64,000 bases of DNA, taken from contig CANDBT010000010.1 in assembly GCA_947383005.1 (NCBI GenBank), positions 1-64,000 on the forward strand, in the 5' to 3' direction. The notes below the pieces were generated by a model, which was not told the origin of the DNA, ran no database searches, and saw only the letters and a program-made list of their open reading frames with translations. The stretch is from an uncultured bacterium (GTDB lineage Bacteria > Bacillota > Clostridia > Lachnospirales > Lachnospiraceae). The position numbers and the translations under genes are program-made. Of the stretch, positions 42,324 through 52,240 are shown piece by piece. Every line of letters starts with the position of its first letter. Position 1 is the first letter of the stretch.

Positions 42324-43391
42324 TCAACTTTCCCGGAGTTTTACAGCCAAAGCCGCCTTTCTCCTGTTCTGATCCTTAATCGCCGCATAATGCTTTTTTG
42401 TCGTCCCAACGTCGGAATGCCCCAAAACATCAGCCACCAAATAAATATCCCCTGTTTCCTGATACAAGTTTGTACCAAAAGTAGAACGGAGCTTGTGGGG
42501 AGTAATCTTCTTATGCGGTACAAATTCTTTCGCATACTTTTCAACAAGATTTTCTACCGCATGAACACTGATTCGTTTCTTTTGCAAAGAGAAAAATAAA
42601 GCATTTTCTTCTCCAGGAACAGCTTTCATAGCCATCATAGCTCGTGGACCTTCAATATAATCCAAAAGGGCTTTTTCTACCTCATCTCCAAAATACAATA
42701 TGGACTCATTTCCGCCCTTACGGACGATGCGAATACTATTTTCGCGGAAATTAATGTCGGTAATATCAAGACCTACGCATTCCGACACCCGAATCCCAGT
42801 ACCGAGGAACAATGTAATAATTGCAATATCCCTGATTTTTGTTTTCAGGAAAAAATCTTTTTTCTTTCCGGTAAGCCGGTTTTCATAGTTTTCAATATTA
42901 TCAAGCATAATGGCAACTTCATCCGGTTCGAGTCGGATAATTGCTTTTTCGTGCAGTTTCGGCATATCAACCTGCATGGCAACATTCTTTGCCAGCATTT
43001 CTTTTTTATAGAAATAATCCAAAAAACTCCGCAGGGAAGACATCTTTCTTGCAATACTGGATGCCCCGTTTTTCTGCTCCCCGTTTTCTGCTTCATAATA
43101 TTTTAAATATTCCTGATATTCTTCAATATCGCTGCTTGCCAGCAGGTCAATGTCCCCCAATGTTATCCCATTTATACCCTTACTGGATAATTTAGGATTT
43201 TTCTCAATCAGGAAGCGGAAAAAGACCAGCAAATCATAAGCATAGGAGACCCGTGTTTTCGCACTGGTTTTCTGTTCAGCGGCGCGGAAATAATCCCTTG
43301 CATATGACGGCAGTTCTGTTAAGAGCTGTCTAAGCTGCAAAGTATAGCTTGTTTCCCTCTGCTCATGGTATGTAGTATTTTTGCCCGACAT
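42324..43391 (-). CDS. Tyrosine recombinase (XerC/XerD-like)
   Basis: 355 aa. The N-terminal SAM-like domain is followed by an intact catalytic domain: LGTGIRVSECVGLD (first Arg), VRKGGNESILYFG (Lys), HKLRSTFGTNLY (HxxR) and LGHSDVGTTKKHY (His and the Tyr nucleophile). All five catalytic positions are present, in contrast to the protein at 36637. Likely the integrase of a mobile element here; no flanking att site could be found by eye. Confidence 0.9.
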   Translation of the reverse strand: MSGKNTTYHEQRETSYTLQLRQLLTELPSYARDYFRAAEQKTSAKTRVSYAYDLLVFFRFLIEKNPKLSSKGINGITLGDIDLLASSDIEEYQEYLKYYEAENGEQKNGASSIARKMSSLRSFLDYFYKKEMLAKNVAMQVDMPKLHEKAIIRLEPDEVAIMLDNIENYENRLTGKKKDFFLKTKIRDIAIITLFLGTGIRVSECVGLDITDINFRENSIRIVRKGGNESILYFGDEVEKALLDYIEGPRAMMAMKAVPGEENALFFSLQKKRISVHAVENLVEKYAKEFVPHKKITPHKLRSTFGTNLYQETGDIYLVADVLGHSDVGTTKKHYAAIKDQNRRKAALAVKLRES

Positions 43392-43476
43392 AGTTACTCA
43401 TCCTCCAAATACTGTCATTTCTATATTTATATCAATTGAAGCAATGTTTGAACTTTCTCATAAACACCCTTCTTCA

Positions 43477-44502
43477 TCATTTGAGTATTTCTTTCCTCAT
43501 CACTGCTTCTGCCATTTCTTCTCCGCGCCCCTTTATTTGCATACAGTCCAAATATATCTGAACGGGAGAAACTACGCTAAATCCATTTTCCTTATGCGCA
43601 TCTTTTATACAACATGATTCTCCTATTGGATATATGATTAGGTTTTGTCCATCTGGTGCCTGCTTACACTTCAAGAAAGTCAGTGCCTCCTTTATATCTT
43701 CCCAGGAAATATACACATGTACTTTATTATACCTGACAACTGGTGCATAACGAACGCCCCCAGAAAACCCCGTTAAATAATAATCTATATCAGTTTGTTC
43801 TTTCATACACATTAATTTTTTCTCAACATCTGCTGGTTTGTCCAGACTATAGCAGGCATAAATTTCCGGTACTTTTTTGCCATAAACCCGGCTCCACTCA
43901 GCAAGTATTTCTTCCGGTTTTAATATTTTTATCCCATCTGATGTCATTTCTGCCCATGCATTTCTGCAAAGGAAATCTTTTACCTTTGAAACCTGCCCTA
44001 TGCTGCATCCGACTTTTTCTGATAAGTATTTAAGCTTCCATACCTTTGAGATATCATAAAATATTTCCCTCAAAATCAAGGATGAGATTTCTGCAGACCG
44101 CTCGAAAACCGAAACAAGGCCTCGTCTATTAGGATTTACATTTTTATTTCCCTTTTCAGAAAGATAGATGGAATGACCACAAAACAAGGCATTTCCTGCA
44201 TAATCCACATATCCAATTTTATTCTTTTCACATATTTCTGCTGTAATGTCAGAAATATATGGTGCAACAATTACCGGATATTCCTTGTTTTCGTTGGGAA
44301 TACTCCTAATCTTTTCCATAACCTGAGCCGGATATGCTTCCTGCATGACATAAACAATAAGCGTAAATTCATAACCGTCAACTAGTTCTATATTTGCAAT
44401 AAATCCGTCTTGCATCTTTTCACAGACCTCATATTTTTGTACAATAGGTAACCTCGAAAATCGGTCTGCTATGATTTCTTGTTCTTTATAGTGTGATTTC
44501 AT
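43477..44502 (-). CDS. AbiEi-like (type IV antitoxin-type) regulator
   Basis: About 341 aa from ATG 44502. Central winged-helix region (SLILREIFYDISKVWKLKYLSEKVGCSIGQVSKVKDFL), then a C-terminal domain with a predicted nucleotidyltransferase-partner pattern (YLTGFSGGVRYAPVVRYNKVHVYI). This matches the AbiEi/type IV antitoxin-like group, which represses its own operon. No AbiEii toxin gene lies next to it: downstream is the recombinase, so it is orphaned or acts alone. Moderate confidence. Confidence 0.55.
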   Translation of the reverse strand: MKSHYKEQEIIADRFSRLPIVQKYEVCEKMQDGFIANIELVDGYEFTLIVYVMQEAYPAQVMEKIRSIPNENKEYPVIVAPYISDITAEICEKNKIGYVDYAGNALFCGHSIYLSEKGNKNVNPNRRGLVSVFERSAEISSLILREIFYDISKVWKLKYLSEKVGCSIGQVSKVKDFLCRNAWAEMTSDGIKILKPEEILAEWSRVYGKKVPEIYACYSLDKPADVEKKLMCMKEQTDIDYYLTGFSGGVRYAPVVRYNKVHVYISWEDIKEALTFLKCKQAPDGQNLIIYPIGESCCIKDAHKENGFSVVSPVQIYLDCMQIKGRGEEMAEAVMRKEILK

Positions 44503-44523
44503 TTTTAATGCCACTTTCACCAA

Positions 44524-44548
44524 AATAGTGATTCAATTATAATAGTGA
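44524..44548 (-). promoter_or_regulatory. Direct-repeat operator over the -10 of the AbiEi-like gene
   Basis: AATAGTGA occurs at 44524-44531 and 44541-44548 (as read on +), a 17-bp period. On the minus strand TATAAT lies between the copies. Suits autoregulation by a winged-helix repressor; not proven. The rest of the gap up to 44757 (AT-rich) has no gene. Confidence 0.4.
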
Positions 44549-44757
44549 AACATCAAAATGTCAACATCCGTGAAACAGCATTCCTAAATTTCAAAAGCTA
44601 CTATAAAATGAAAATATGGAAGCTTTTGAAAATAAATTGATATATGTACAATTCTTCCACCGTCAATAATCGAACGCCCCTTATGGTGTGCAGTAGTCTT
44701 TTATCATCCATTACTTTGATAATCTTAAGAATATTGATTCTAAGCTAAAATCATTCT

Positions 44758-45315
44758 TTATAACTCTATAATTTCAATTATCTTATCACATATTTCTATG
44801 ATATCATGATCATCAGTAGCCGTCAGAATCATCGTTCTGCATGTTGAAAAATCCTTCAAATAGGCATCTAACTCTTCTTTTTCTACACTATTAACATTAT
44901 CGTATAAATTTTGTAAAACTAGTATATCTGCATCAGCTAAATAAGCATCTACCATTTTTAATTTTCTTTTCTCAAATTCTGTCATAGTGGTAATATTTTG
45001 ATTATCTAAATTTATTAGCTCGATCATCCCTGATAAAGTGTCCTCTGAGCAATTAGGATATCGTTTTTTGAGATTCTCTAAAGCATTAGGACCCACACTG
45101 ATAATATCATCTTCTATACAGCGAAGTTTATTACTATTCCTTACTAATTTACCCTTTTTGTATCCATCCAAAATGAGATCTTTTATATCGTTATTTGCTG
45201 AAACTATTCCCCAAATCTCATTTTTGTATATTTTTAAATGTATCTTTTTTTCATTACGACTACCAACAGTTAAGAACCCTTCTACAACAACAGGTTTATT
45301 TATTAATCTTTCCAT
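44758..45315 (-). CDS. Degenerate ABC ATPase without Walker A
   Basis: 185 aa, start ATG 45315 (GGAGG five bases upstream). The sequence follows an ABC ATPase but its P-loop is destroyed: EIWGIVSANNDIKDLI where GIIGPNGAGKST would be. Walker B is altered (ADILVLQNLYDNVNSVEK for LLLDEPxxxLD), and the H-loop reads LTATDDHDI. Signature region weak (KRKLKMVDAYL). It cannot hydrolyse ATP by the usual mechanism and may be an immunity or regulatory pseudo-ATPase. It lies downstream of the MacB/FtsX-type transporter, separated by a bidirectional hairpin. Confidence 0.6.
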   Translation of the reverse strand: MERLINKPVVVEGFLTVGSRNEKKIHLKIYKNEIWGIVSANNDIKDLILDGYKKGKLVRNSNKLRCIEDDIISVGPNALENLKKRYPNCSEDTLSGMIELINLDNQNITTMTEFEKRKLKMVDAYLADADILVLQNLYDNVNSVEKEELDAYLKDFSTCRTMILTATDDHDIIEICDKIIEIIEL

Positions 45316-45409
45316 TACTTCCTCCATCCATATTACATAATTTTTTCGTTGCATTTTAATACCATTGCATGAAGCAAAAATCATTCTAAAAACAATAATT
45401 AATAGTATT

Positions 45410-45443
45410 TTAAAGGAGACTCATGTTTATAAGTCTCCTTTAA
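45410..45443. terminator. Bidirectional terminator hairpin
   Basis: TTAAAGGAGACT (45410-45421) pairs with AGTCTCCTTTAA (45432-45443), a 12-bp perfect stem. It divides the permease gene from the degenerate ATPase gene. Confidence 0.8.
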
Positions 45444-45492
45444 AACTGAATGAACTTAGTCTAGTAAATCGCGCTATCTACAATATCTCAAT

Positions 45493-47811
45493 TTATACAG
45501 CATTAACTACATTTACTATACTCATCTTTTCGATTTTTTTTGTTGGCACTATTATGGCGATAAATGTTGTCAAAATAGCAGCTAAAATAACCACGGCCAA
45601 AACCAAAAATGGCGGTTTCCACAATTGCCCCCAATTAGAAGTAATCAGCATTTCAAAAAAACAACGGTGTAGAAGTAAACCTAATACTCCACCAACAATA
45701 CATCCTGTAATTGCATAAGTGGCCGCTTCTGCCCTGACAACTTTCTTTAGTTGTTTTCCAGACATACCTGCTGCTCGCATTACGCCATAATGATTAATTC
45801 TACTCGAAACGCTTGCATTAACAGTATTGATGATATTGATCAGGGCGACAAAAGCTATAACAATAAGAAAACCGTAAACAAAAACTGCCATTGCAAAATA
45901 ACCGGTACGGACTTCTTCATTGTGCTGTTGTAAGTCAAGTAATCTCATTTCAGAAGTTAGGATATCCCTGATCTGCCCAGAAATATCCTCGTTAACCTGT
46001 ATTTCAATGACTTTATAATCAGAAATATCGGTCAAGGTAGTAAAGGTGCTTTCAGAACAAACAATAATCCATTCACCATTTGATGAGTCTAAAGGAACGT
46101 CAGAAATAATACCTGAAACAACAACATCATACATTGCCTCTCCTATATTCAACGTAATTATGTCTCCAATCTTCCAGTCAAATTCCTGCGAATAGCCATA
46201 GTCCACCAAAACACCTTTTCCGTTCTGTACCTCATCTATATTGCCAGAAATCAGAACTTCGTTCGCCCACTCAAATTGTGGCTCATCATAGGAAACCAGA
46301 GTTGCTGTGTTTGAGCCTTTTTTGTCACTGGCCGGAATATTACTAGTAAACATTCTGCCGTATACTTTTTCTGTTCCAGATATCGACGCTATTTCTTCTT
46401 TTAGAGATCGTGGAAGAAGTATGGCATCTGTTGTTCCCTCAACTGTCAAGTCAGGTGCATAAGGTTTCAGCGGACTTAGAGCATGATTCATAAAGGTGAC
46501 TAAAATTGTAAAGCACAAAAACAAGACAATACTAATAGCAAAAGAGCCCACAATCAGCACCATGCTCTTTTTATTGGAAAACGCATGCCGCAGACCCATA
46601 GCAGTGTCAACTCGAAACAACTTTGTATTAGACGCTTTTTTGAAATTTTGATTATTTGTTTGGTTAATGTTTCCCGTTACAGCTGCTTGTGGGGATACCC
46701 TTGCTGCATTTTTAGCAGGAGAATTAGATGCAACCATCACAACCAATACCCCGATGAAAATGCCTGCAAAAACTCCAAGTATACTGATCTGAAACTGTGG
46801 CATTTCAGGAAGATACTGCGAATTCAAAGTGTTTAATACAAAGATAGCCATCCAAAGTATAGCAGTGCCAGTTAGCAAACCGATAGGAATAGCCTTTAAG
46901 CAATACTGCAAACCCTCTCGCCGGATGTATCTTTTAATCTGCGTTTTTGTTGCACCAAGGCAACGTAACAGACCGAAAAACTGTGTTCTCTCTAAAACGC
47001 TCATATTAAAGCTACTGGCAATCATAAAAGTACCTGCCATTGTAACAAGAACAAAGAGGATTATTGCAGTTAGGTAAACCTCAAGCATTGATGTATCATT
47101 GCTCTGTCCCATAAGTCCCAAGAGCATAACATTTGTAGAAATCTGGCTGTCCATCAGACCATATTCAGCCTTCATAAGATCAATAGCTTGATTTATATCC
47201 GTTCGGCTTTTAAACTGAATATAATCATACTCCTTATACTCACTTTCTGGCAAAAACCGAAGCCCCTCTTCTGCCAGTTGCAGACCATGGGTATCAGTAC
47301 CCTGCAAACTGGAAAAGTCACCATATGTTCCAGAAATCTGATACTGTTTTGTCTGTCCATTGCTGAAGATAATCTCTACAGTATCCCCGATAGATATTCC
47401 AAACTGCTCCATCCCTGGACGATCAAGTAACGCTTCTGTTTCTGTTACAGGATAATGTCCCTCCGTAACAATCAAGTTCATTTGCTCAGCAAGTTCTTTG
47501 CTGCTGCTCTGGATTACCAATTCTTTCCCCTGGAAAGTGGTTGTAGAGGACATCCCCAAGAAGCCTGATACGGCAACATCCTTGCGAGTATCTATCATCT
47601 CTGCTGTCTGATCAGAAATATCCGAAATGATGACGTGCCAGTTACCATATTTTCGGATTGCTTCATTGGTCTGTGACTTAAGACTCATATCTGCCATTCC
47701 AAAGATAGCGGTAACCAGCATAACTGATATTGCAATACAGATAATTGTGAGCCGATTTTTCTTTTTATGAACTTTAGCATATTCTGAAACAAGGTCAAGG
47801 TAGCTTTTCAT
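45493..47811 (-). CDS. FtsX-type ABC permease, two FtsX repeats
   Basis: 772 aa from ATG 47811 (GGGAGGTG upstream). One N-terminal membrane helix, a long extracellular domain (about residues 50-230), three helices, a further helix near residue 430, a second extracellular domain (about residues 450-630) and three terminal helices (ending IIVPTKKIEKMSIVNVVNAV). This two-repeat FtsX layout resembles the Vex/MacB-like exporters. It forms a transporter with the ATPase gene upstream; together with the two-component system it looks like a peptide sensing/immunity module. Confidence 0.85.
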   Translation of the reverse strand: MKSYLDLVSEYAKVHKKKNRLTIICIAISVMLVTAIFGMADMSLKSQTNEAIRKYGNWHVIISDISDQTAEMIDTRKDVAVSGFLGMSSTTTFQGKELVIQSSSKELAEQMNLIVTEGHYPVTETEALLDRPGMEQFGISIGDTVEIIFSNGQTKQYQISGTYGDFSSLQGTDTHGLQLAEEGLRFLPESEYKEYDYIQFKSRTDINQAIDLMKAEYGLMDSQISTNVMLLGLMGQSNDTSMLEVYLTAIILFVLVTMAGTFMIASSFNMSVLERTQFFGLLRCLGATKTQIKRYIRREGLQYCLKAIPIGLLTGTAILWMAIFVLNTLNSQYLPEMPQFQISILGVFAGIFIGVLVVMVASNSPAKNAARVSPQAAVTGNINQTNNQNFKKASNTKLFRVDTAMGLRHAFSNKKSMVLIVGSFAISIVLFLCFTILVTFMNHALSPLKPYAPDLTVEGTTDAILLPRSLKEEIASISGTEKVYGRMFTSNIPASDKKGSNTATLVSYDEPQFEWANEVLISGNIDEVQNGKGVLVDYGYSQEFDWKIGDIITLNIGEAMYDVVVSGIISDVPLDSSNGEWIIVCSESTFTTLTDISDYKVIEIQVNEDISGQIRDILTSEMRLLDLQQHNEEVRTGYFAMAVFVYGFLIVIAFVALINIINTVNASVSSRINHYGVMRAAGMSGKQLKKVVRAEAATYAITGCIVGGVLGLLLHRCFFEMLITSNWGQLWKPPFLVLAVVILAAILTTFIAIIVPTKKIEKMSIVNVVNAV

Positions 47812-48491
47812 ACTGTGCACCTCCCAAAGTCGGTTAACACCCCATCCGATACTTGCAGCACCCTATCAGCCGTAGATGCTATACTTCGATTATGTGTAAT
47901 CATAATGATCGTTTGCGCATAGCATTTTGAAGTTTTTTTCAGCAATGCTATTACTTCATCGCTGTTTTGTGTGTCAAGATTTCCCGTTGGTTCATCAGCC
48001 AAGATTAGCATAGGGCGAGTAATGAGAGCGCGACCTATGGCTACCCGCTGTTGCTGCCCGCCGGATAATTGACGGGGAAGGTGGTGCCGTCTCTCTTTCA
48101 GATTTAGTACTGTAAGGATTTCCTCTAAATACGATTGATCGGGTTTTTGATAATCAAGCAACACGGGAAATGTAATGTTCTGCTCCACATTCAGTTCTGG
48201 AATTAAATTAAATGCCTGAAAAATGAAGCCAATATTGCGGCGGCGAAAAATTGTACGTTGCTCATCTTTCATTTTAAATGTTTCTTGCCCATCGATTAGC
48301 ACCTTGCCAGATGTTGGAGTATCAAGCGCACCAATCATATTCAAGAGAGTGCTTTTACCTGATCCGGATTCACCAACTACGGCAACAAACTCTCCCTTTG
48401 GTACAGAAAAGCTAACATTTTTTAATGCATGAACAGCAGTTTCTCCTGATCCATAAGTTTTGCAAATTGAATTAACTTCTAATAAATTCAT
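47808..48491 (-). CDS. MacB/LolD-type ABC ATPase
   Basis: About 227 aa from ATG 48491 (TTGGAG upstream). Walker [11 protein letters not shown]-loop, signature [15 protein letters not shown], Walker [14 protein letters not shown] and the H-loop ITHNRS are all intact. LolD/MacB subtype is clear from [11 protein letters not shown]. It overlaps the permease start by four bases, and follows the DUF308-like protein gene. Confidence 0.95.
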   Translation of the reverse strand: MNLLEVNSICKTYGSGETAVHALKNVSFSVPKGEFVAVVGESGSGKSTLLNMIGALDTPTSGKVLIDGQETFKMKDEQRTIFRRRNIGFIFQAFNLIPELNVEQNITFPVLLDYQKPDQSYLEEILTVLNLKERRHHLPRQLSGGQQQRVAIGRALITRPMLILADEPTGNLDTQNSDEVIALLKKTSKCYAQTIIMITHNRSIASTADRVLQVSDGVLTDFGRCTV

Positions 48492-48492
48492 A

Positions 48493-49050
48493 TTAAACAT
48501 CTCCAATCTTAACTATTTTTTTGTACACTGAATATATCAATAACTCGTTGATACAGGAAAGAAACAGAAGGCTGCCGAACATTTTTGAAAGTGTCATCAA
48601 GCCGCCAAAACCAAATGTAAATAGCATAAGGGTGACACCTCCAAAACCAACAAGAAGTGCTATGAAAACTAAAAGAACCTTCAATTTACTTTTTACACAT
48701 AAGGCGACCACAAAATATACAATGCCTTCAATTACTAATAAAACTCCCAAAAAAACAGGCTGGATACTGGCAAGATAACGGCAGTAAATAATACAAATGA
48801 TGCCACCTGTAATAGATAATCCTGCCACAAATACGTTAAGATAGTATATGATTTTTTCTTCTTCACCTTTCTTTTGGACAAGGTCAATAATTCCCAATAC
48901 CCCATTGAGGATGGCATATCCAGCAATCGCATAAACTACATCCTTCTCAAGAAATTTGGGAAATAAAAACGTTATTGCCCCCATAACGCCAAGAAGCAAT
49001 GCTCTGAAAATCGCACTTTTTGCAATTTTTCCGAATTGTAATACTGACAT
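48493..49050 (-). CDS. DUF308-like membrane protein
   Basis: 185 aa, about six hydrophobic segments in three pairs (AIFRALLLGVMGAITFLFP, YVFVAGLSITGGIICIIY, LVFIALLVGFGGVTLMLF), with short charged loops, as in HdeD/DUF308 proteins. GGAGGAATAAC precedes ATG 49050. It lies between the kinase and the ATPase and so is part of the same operon; its role is unknown. Confidence 0.68.
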   Translation of the reverse strand: MSVLQFGKIAKSAIFRALLLGVMGAITFLFPKFLEKDVVYAIAGYAILNGVLGIIDLVQKKGEEEKIIYYLNVFVAGLSITGGIICIIYCRYLASIQPVFLGVLLVIEGIVYFVVALCVKSKLKVLLVFIALLVGFGGVTLMLFTFGFGGLMTLSKMFGSLLFLSCINELLIYSVYKKIVKIGDV

Positions 49051-49161
49051 AGATGTTATTCCTCCTTCTTTCCTAAAGTTGATTTGTTCCGTTTCTTTTT
49101 ACTTTCCTGCAATCACCTTAATAGGATAACATCTATTTCTTACTATCACATGAATTGTACC

Positions 49162-50199
49162 TTACAATTTTGTAATAATTAAAAAGCTCAGAACAAACGT
49201 ACTTCCTTTGCCCCATGTGCTGTCTATAGAAATATTTCCGTCATGTGCTTCTACAACCGCTTTTGCAATGGGCAAACCGAGACCTAGTCCTGATGTGTCC
49301 TGAGAAAAGGAGCTACGGTAAAACCGCTTGAATATGTGATGTATATCCTCCGTATGAATCCCATTCCCATCATCCTTTATGACAATCTGTATCAAATTTG
49401 TAATCTGCCTCCATTCAATTTGAATATGATCTCCAGCAGAAGTGTGGTCCAATGCGTTTTTCACAATGTTGCTGACCGCCTCTATAATCCAGTCTCGGTC
49501 ACACAAGAACATAACCTCATCATTGCCTGCTAGGATAATCTCCTTCTGTTCCTGCTTTGCCCGATACATGAAATGTAGCTCGATATCCTTCATCATATCT
49601 GCCACATTTTCAAATTTTTTTTCCATTACCATATAACCGGCATCTAACCTTGTTATTTTCAGTAAATTTTGTACTAATGTCTCAATTCGGTCAAGTTCCT
49701 GTTCAGACAAAGTGACAAATTCTTGTATTGCCGGAAATTCTTCTGCTTCTTCCTGAAGAATACCATTATAAATATTTAGGGCTGCAAGTGGAGTTTTTAG
49801 CTGGTGGGATATGTCAGAGATTGTATTTTTCAGAAACTCATTTCCCTCAAGTTCCTTTTGTGCATGAGCATTTAACACCGTCGCCAATGTGTTAACAGAA
49901 TGAAATAGTTTATACATCTCCCCTTCATTGTCACAGACAATACGGGCATTTTTATCTCCAGAGAGATAGGCGTTAACCTCTAATATGGCAGCCTCCATGA
50001 TTTTGTTTTGTTTAGTAAAATACCAGAAATAAATCGCAAGGATGACAAATGCAACCAGTAGGGAAAGAGAAAATATCAATAGGGAAAATTCTTTGTAAAA
50101 CAAATAAATAATTAATTCTGTCAATACCAAAAAGACAAACATGACAGAAATTATCAACACGAATAACCTCTTTATATCTTTATTTGCGAATATTTTCAT
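49162..50199 (-). CDS. Sensor histidine kinase (HPK, BceS/VncS-like)
   Basis: About 345 aa from ATG 50199 (GAGGTG six bases upstream). Two membrane helices with almost no extracellular loop (VLIISVMFVFLVLTELIIYLF and SLSLLVAFVILAIYFWYF), a HAMP-like linker, His box FLKNTISDISHQLKTPLAAL, N-box AVSNIVKNALDH and G-box DTSGLGLGLPIAK. Intramembrane-sensing type: it is probably told of peptides by the ABC transporter rather than by direct sensing. Confidence 0.9.
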   Translation of the reverse strand: MKIFANKDIKRLFVLIISVMFVFLVLTELIIYLFYKEFSLLIFSLSLLVAFVILAIYFWYFTKQNKIMEAAILEVNAYLSGDKNARIVCDNEGEMYKLFHSVNTLATVLNAHAQKELEGNEFLKNTISDISHQLKTPLAALNIYNGILQEEAEEFPAIQEFVTLSEQELDRIETLVQNLLKITRLDAGYMVMEKKFENVADMMKDIELHFMYRAKQEQKEIILAGNDEVMFLCDRDWIIEAVSNIVKNALDHTSAGDHIQIEWRQITNLIQIVIKDDGNGIHTEDIHHIFKRFYRSSFSQDTSGLGLGLPIAKAVVEAHDGNISIDSTWGKGSTFVLSFLIITKL

Positions 50200-50207
50200 A
50201 TAGCACC

Positions 50208-50891
50208 TCATAACACATTCCATTTATATCCCATCCGTCGAACAGTTAAAAGCATGGCCGGATCACTGGGATTATCCTCGACTTTCATTCGTAGTCTGCG
50301 GATATATACATTGAGTGTGTTGTCGTCTACATAGTTATTTTCATTATCCCATAATTTTTCTAAAATTTTTTCTTTGGAGAGTATCGCATTTGGATTTTGC
50401 ATGAATACGCACAGCAGTTTATATTCCGCTGCGGTTAGATCCAAAAGTATTCCATTCTTATATGCCTGCCCTTGCAACAAAAGGACCTTAATCCCATTTG
50501 ATTGAAGCTCAGCATCTGTTAAAGCGAAATTTTTTGCTCTGCGGAGCAGGGCGTTGATTCTGGACATCAGCACCCCTAACTTAAAGGGCTTAGTGATATA
50601 ATCATCGCCGCCTATATCTAGCCCCATAATAACATTTATTTCCTCATCCGAAGCAGTTAAAAAAATAATTGGTACTTTGGAAACTTGGCGAACCTTCCTG
50701 CAAATCTCGAAACCCGAACCGTCAGGAAGAGATATATCCAAAATTAGCAGATCATATTTTCCATTTATCCACATATTGTCAGCTTCTTGAATGGTTCTAG
50801 CAACATCTAATTCATATCCTGCCTTATGCAGAGCAAATGACAACCCATTGATTAAACTCCTGTCATCTTCAAGAAGTAATATTTTACACAT
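50208..50891 (-). CDS. OmpR-family response regulator
   Basis: 227 aa from ATG 50891 with AAGGCGG upstream (weaker ATG at 50909). Receiver: EDDRSLINGL, Asp in DLLILDISLPDGSG, Lys in YITKPF. Winged-helix DNA-binding domain: LTAAEYKLLCVFMQNPNAILSKEKILEKLW... and NTLNVYIRRLRMKVEDNP. Pairs with the kinase downstream (8-bp gap). Likely controls the transporter operon. Confidence 0.93.
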   Translation of the reverse strand: MCKILLLEDDRSLINGLSFALHKAGYELDVARTIQEADNMWINGKYDLLILDISLPDGSGFEICRKVRQVSKVPIIFLTASDEEINVIMGLDIGGDDYITKPFKLGVLMSRINALLRRAKNFALTDAELQSNGIKVLLLQGQAYKNGILLDLTAAEYKLLCVFMQNPNAILSKEKILEKLWDNENNYVDDNTLNVYIRRLRMKVEDNPSDPAMLLTVRRMGYKWNVL

Positions 50892-51254
50892 AGCTTTTTC
50901 CGCCTTCATTCAAAATTCTTTTTATAGATATATTTTTATATTATACACGAATACTTCAACAATAACAAATAAATTGTATTATTCTTTTTATGCTTAATTG
51001 CTAAAGCCGAATTTTAGATTTATTGTTCGTTCTATATTAATTCTAACAAGATTGCTAATGCTATAATACAGATCAACTAATAGGTAATAGAAATAGATGG
51101 AAACTCGCATCTCGCAGCAAATTTCCATCTATTCTTTTGTGATTTTGATATATACACAGGAATTTTTTCAATTATATTATACTTTTAGTATACTGCTACA
51201 GTAAATATTACTTTCGTTTATTTCAAGATAAACATGTATACATTTGCAATTATC
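50892..51254. other. Intergenic with terminator of RiPP locus 2
   Basis: AATAGATGGAAA (51092-51103) pairs with TTTCCATCTATT (51122-51133), a 12-bp stem; on the minus strand TTTCTATT follows it. It ends the radical SAM operon, so the two-component genes need their own promoter in the rest of this gap. No gene seen. Confidence 0.65.
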
Positions 51255-52190
51255 TCAATTGTCCAACTTGGAAGCAATTTCATCCAGGTACTTTATATTG
51301 TCTTTTTTCCTAAACAAATCGTAACATGCATGACAAGTATCGGTATATCTATTATCTATTTCAACAGGTACATTATTTTCTTTTATATAATCAAAATACG
51401 GCTTTATACCATTGCGGGCAATATGGTCCGTATGAATATTGCTCTCTGCTTTATTGATCAAATCCTTCAGCGATTCTTCATAAACGGACCCGACACGTCT
51501 GCTAGGCACAAATGAGCAAATATTTCCACATGGATACACATCGCCTGTCGGTGTTACTGATAACATTCCCTGCTCCCTGCAAAAATTATTTATGTCATTT
51601 GTATAAATGAAGTCATCTTGGTTCATGTTTTCTGCTCTACCTATCGGATAACAGCTTACCTCCGTCAAGATGTTTCCAAAAACTTCATTTTCCAAATGCT
51701 GAAGAAGCCCTTTTAAACGACTACTATTTTTAGTAACAGTGCATCCCAATACTACACGAACATTAACCGTTCTTCCTGCTCTTAATACATTTATAATATT
51801 TTCGTATGGAACAAACTCTGCATGAAAATCATCAGCACTTATTTTTATGTGCTCTGCACCGTTGGCTTTTAACAATGATAGTTTCTCTACTGCTACATCG
51901 TATGTAGTTGCCCAAAAACAATTAGTTGTTAATGTTAATGCCAATCCTTGCTCTCTTACATAGTTTGACAATTCAACTATTTCGTCAAAATAAATAAATG
52001 GTTCACCACCGGAAATGCCTATTAATTTAATCCCTGCATTTTTTGCATCCTTCACCAACTTTTTTGCATCTTCTAAGCTCATTTTTTCATCTCGCTTTGG
52101 GGAACATGAAAAAATGCACATTTTGCACTCAGCATTACACTTATATGTATAAATCAATCCTAACATATAATACAATTTTGTTTCATTCAT
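51255..52190 (-). CDS. Short radical SAM protein, type E, locus 2
   Basis: 311 aa. YTYKCNAECKMC gives Cys 18, 22 and 25, followed by CSPKRDEKMSL and ISGGEP near residue 60. C-terminal region has YPCG and TDTCHACYDLF, so the SPASM part is reduced. Very similar in layout and N-terminal block to the protein at 4390-5307. AAGGAGATAATAAG precedes ATG 52190. Last maturase of the operon on this strand. Confidence 0.87.
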   Translation of the reverse strand: MNETKLYYMLGLIYTYKCNAECKMCIFSCSPKRDEKMSLEDAKKLVKDAKNAGIKLIGISGGEPFIYFDEIVELSNYVREQGLALTLTTNCFWATTYDVAVEKLSLLKANGAEHIKISADDFHAEFVPYENIINVLRAGRTVNVRVVLGCTVTKNSSRLKGLLQHLENEVFGNILTEVSCYPIGRAENMNQDDFIYTNDINNFCREQGMLSVTPTGDVYPCGNICSFVPSRRVGSVYEESLKDLINKAESNIHTDHIARNGIKPYFDYIKENNVPVEIDNRYTDTCHACYDLFRKKDNIKYLDEIASKLDN

Positions 52191-52240
52191 ACTTATTATC
52201 TCCTTATGTTTTATTGTTTTTTCATTAATAACAAAATTTG

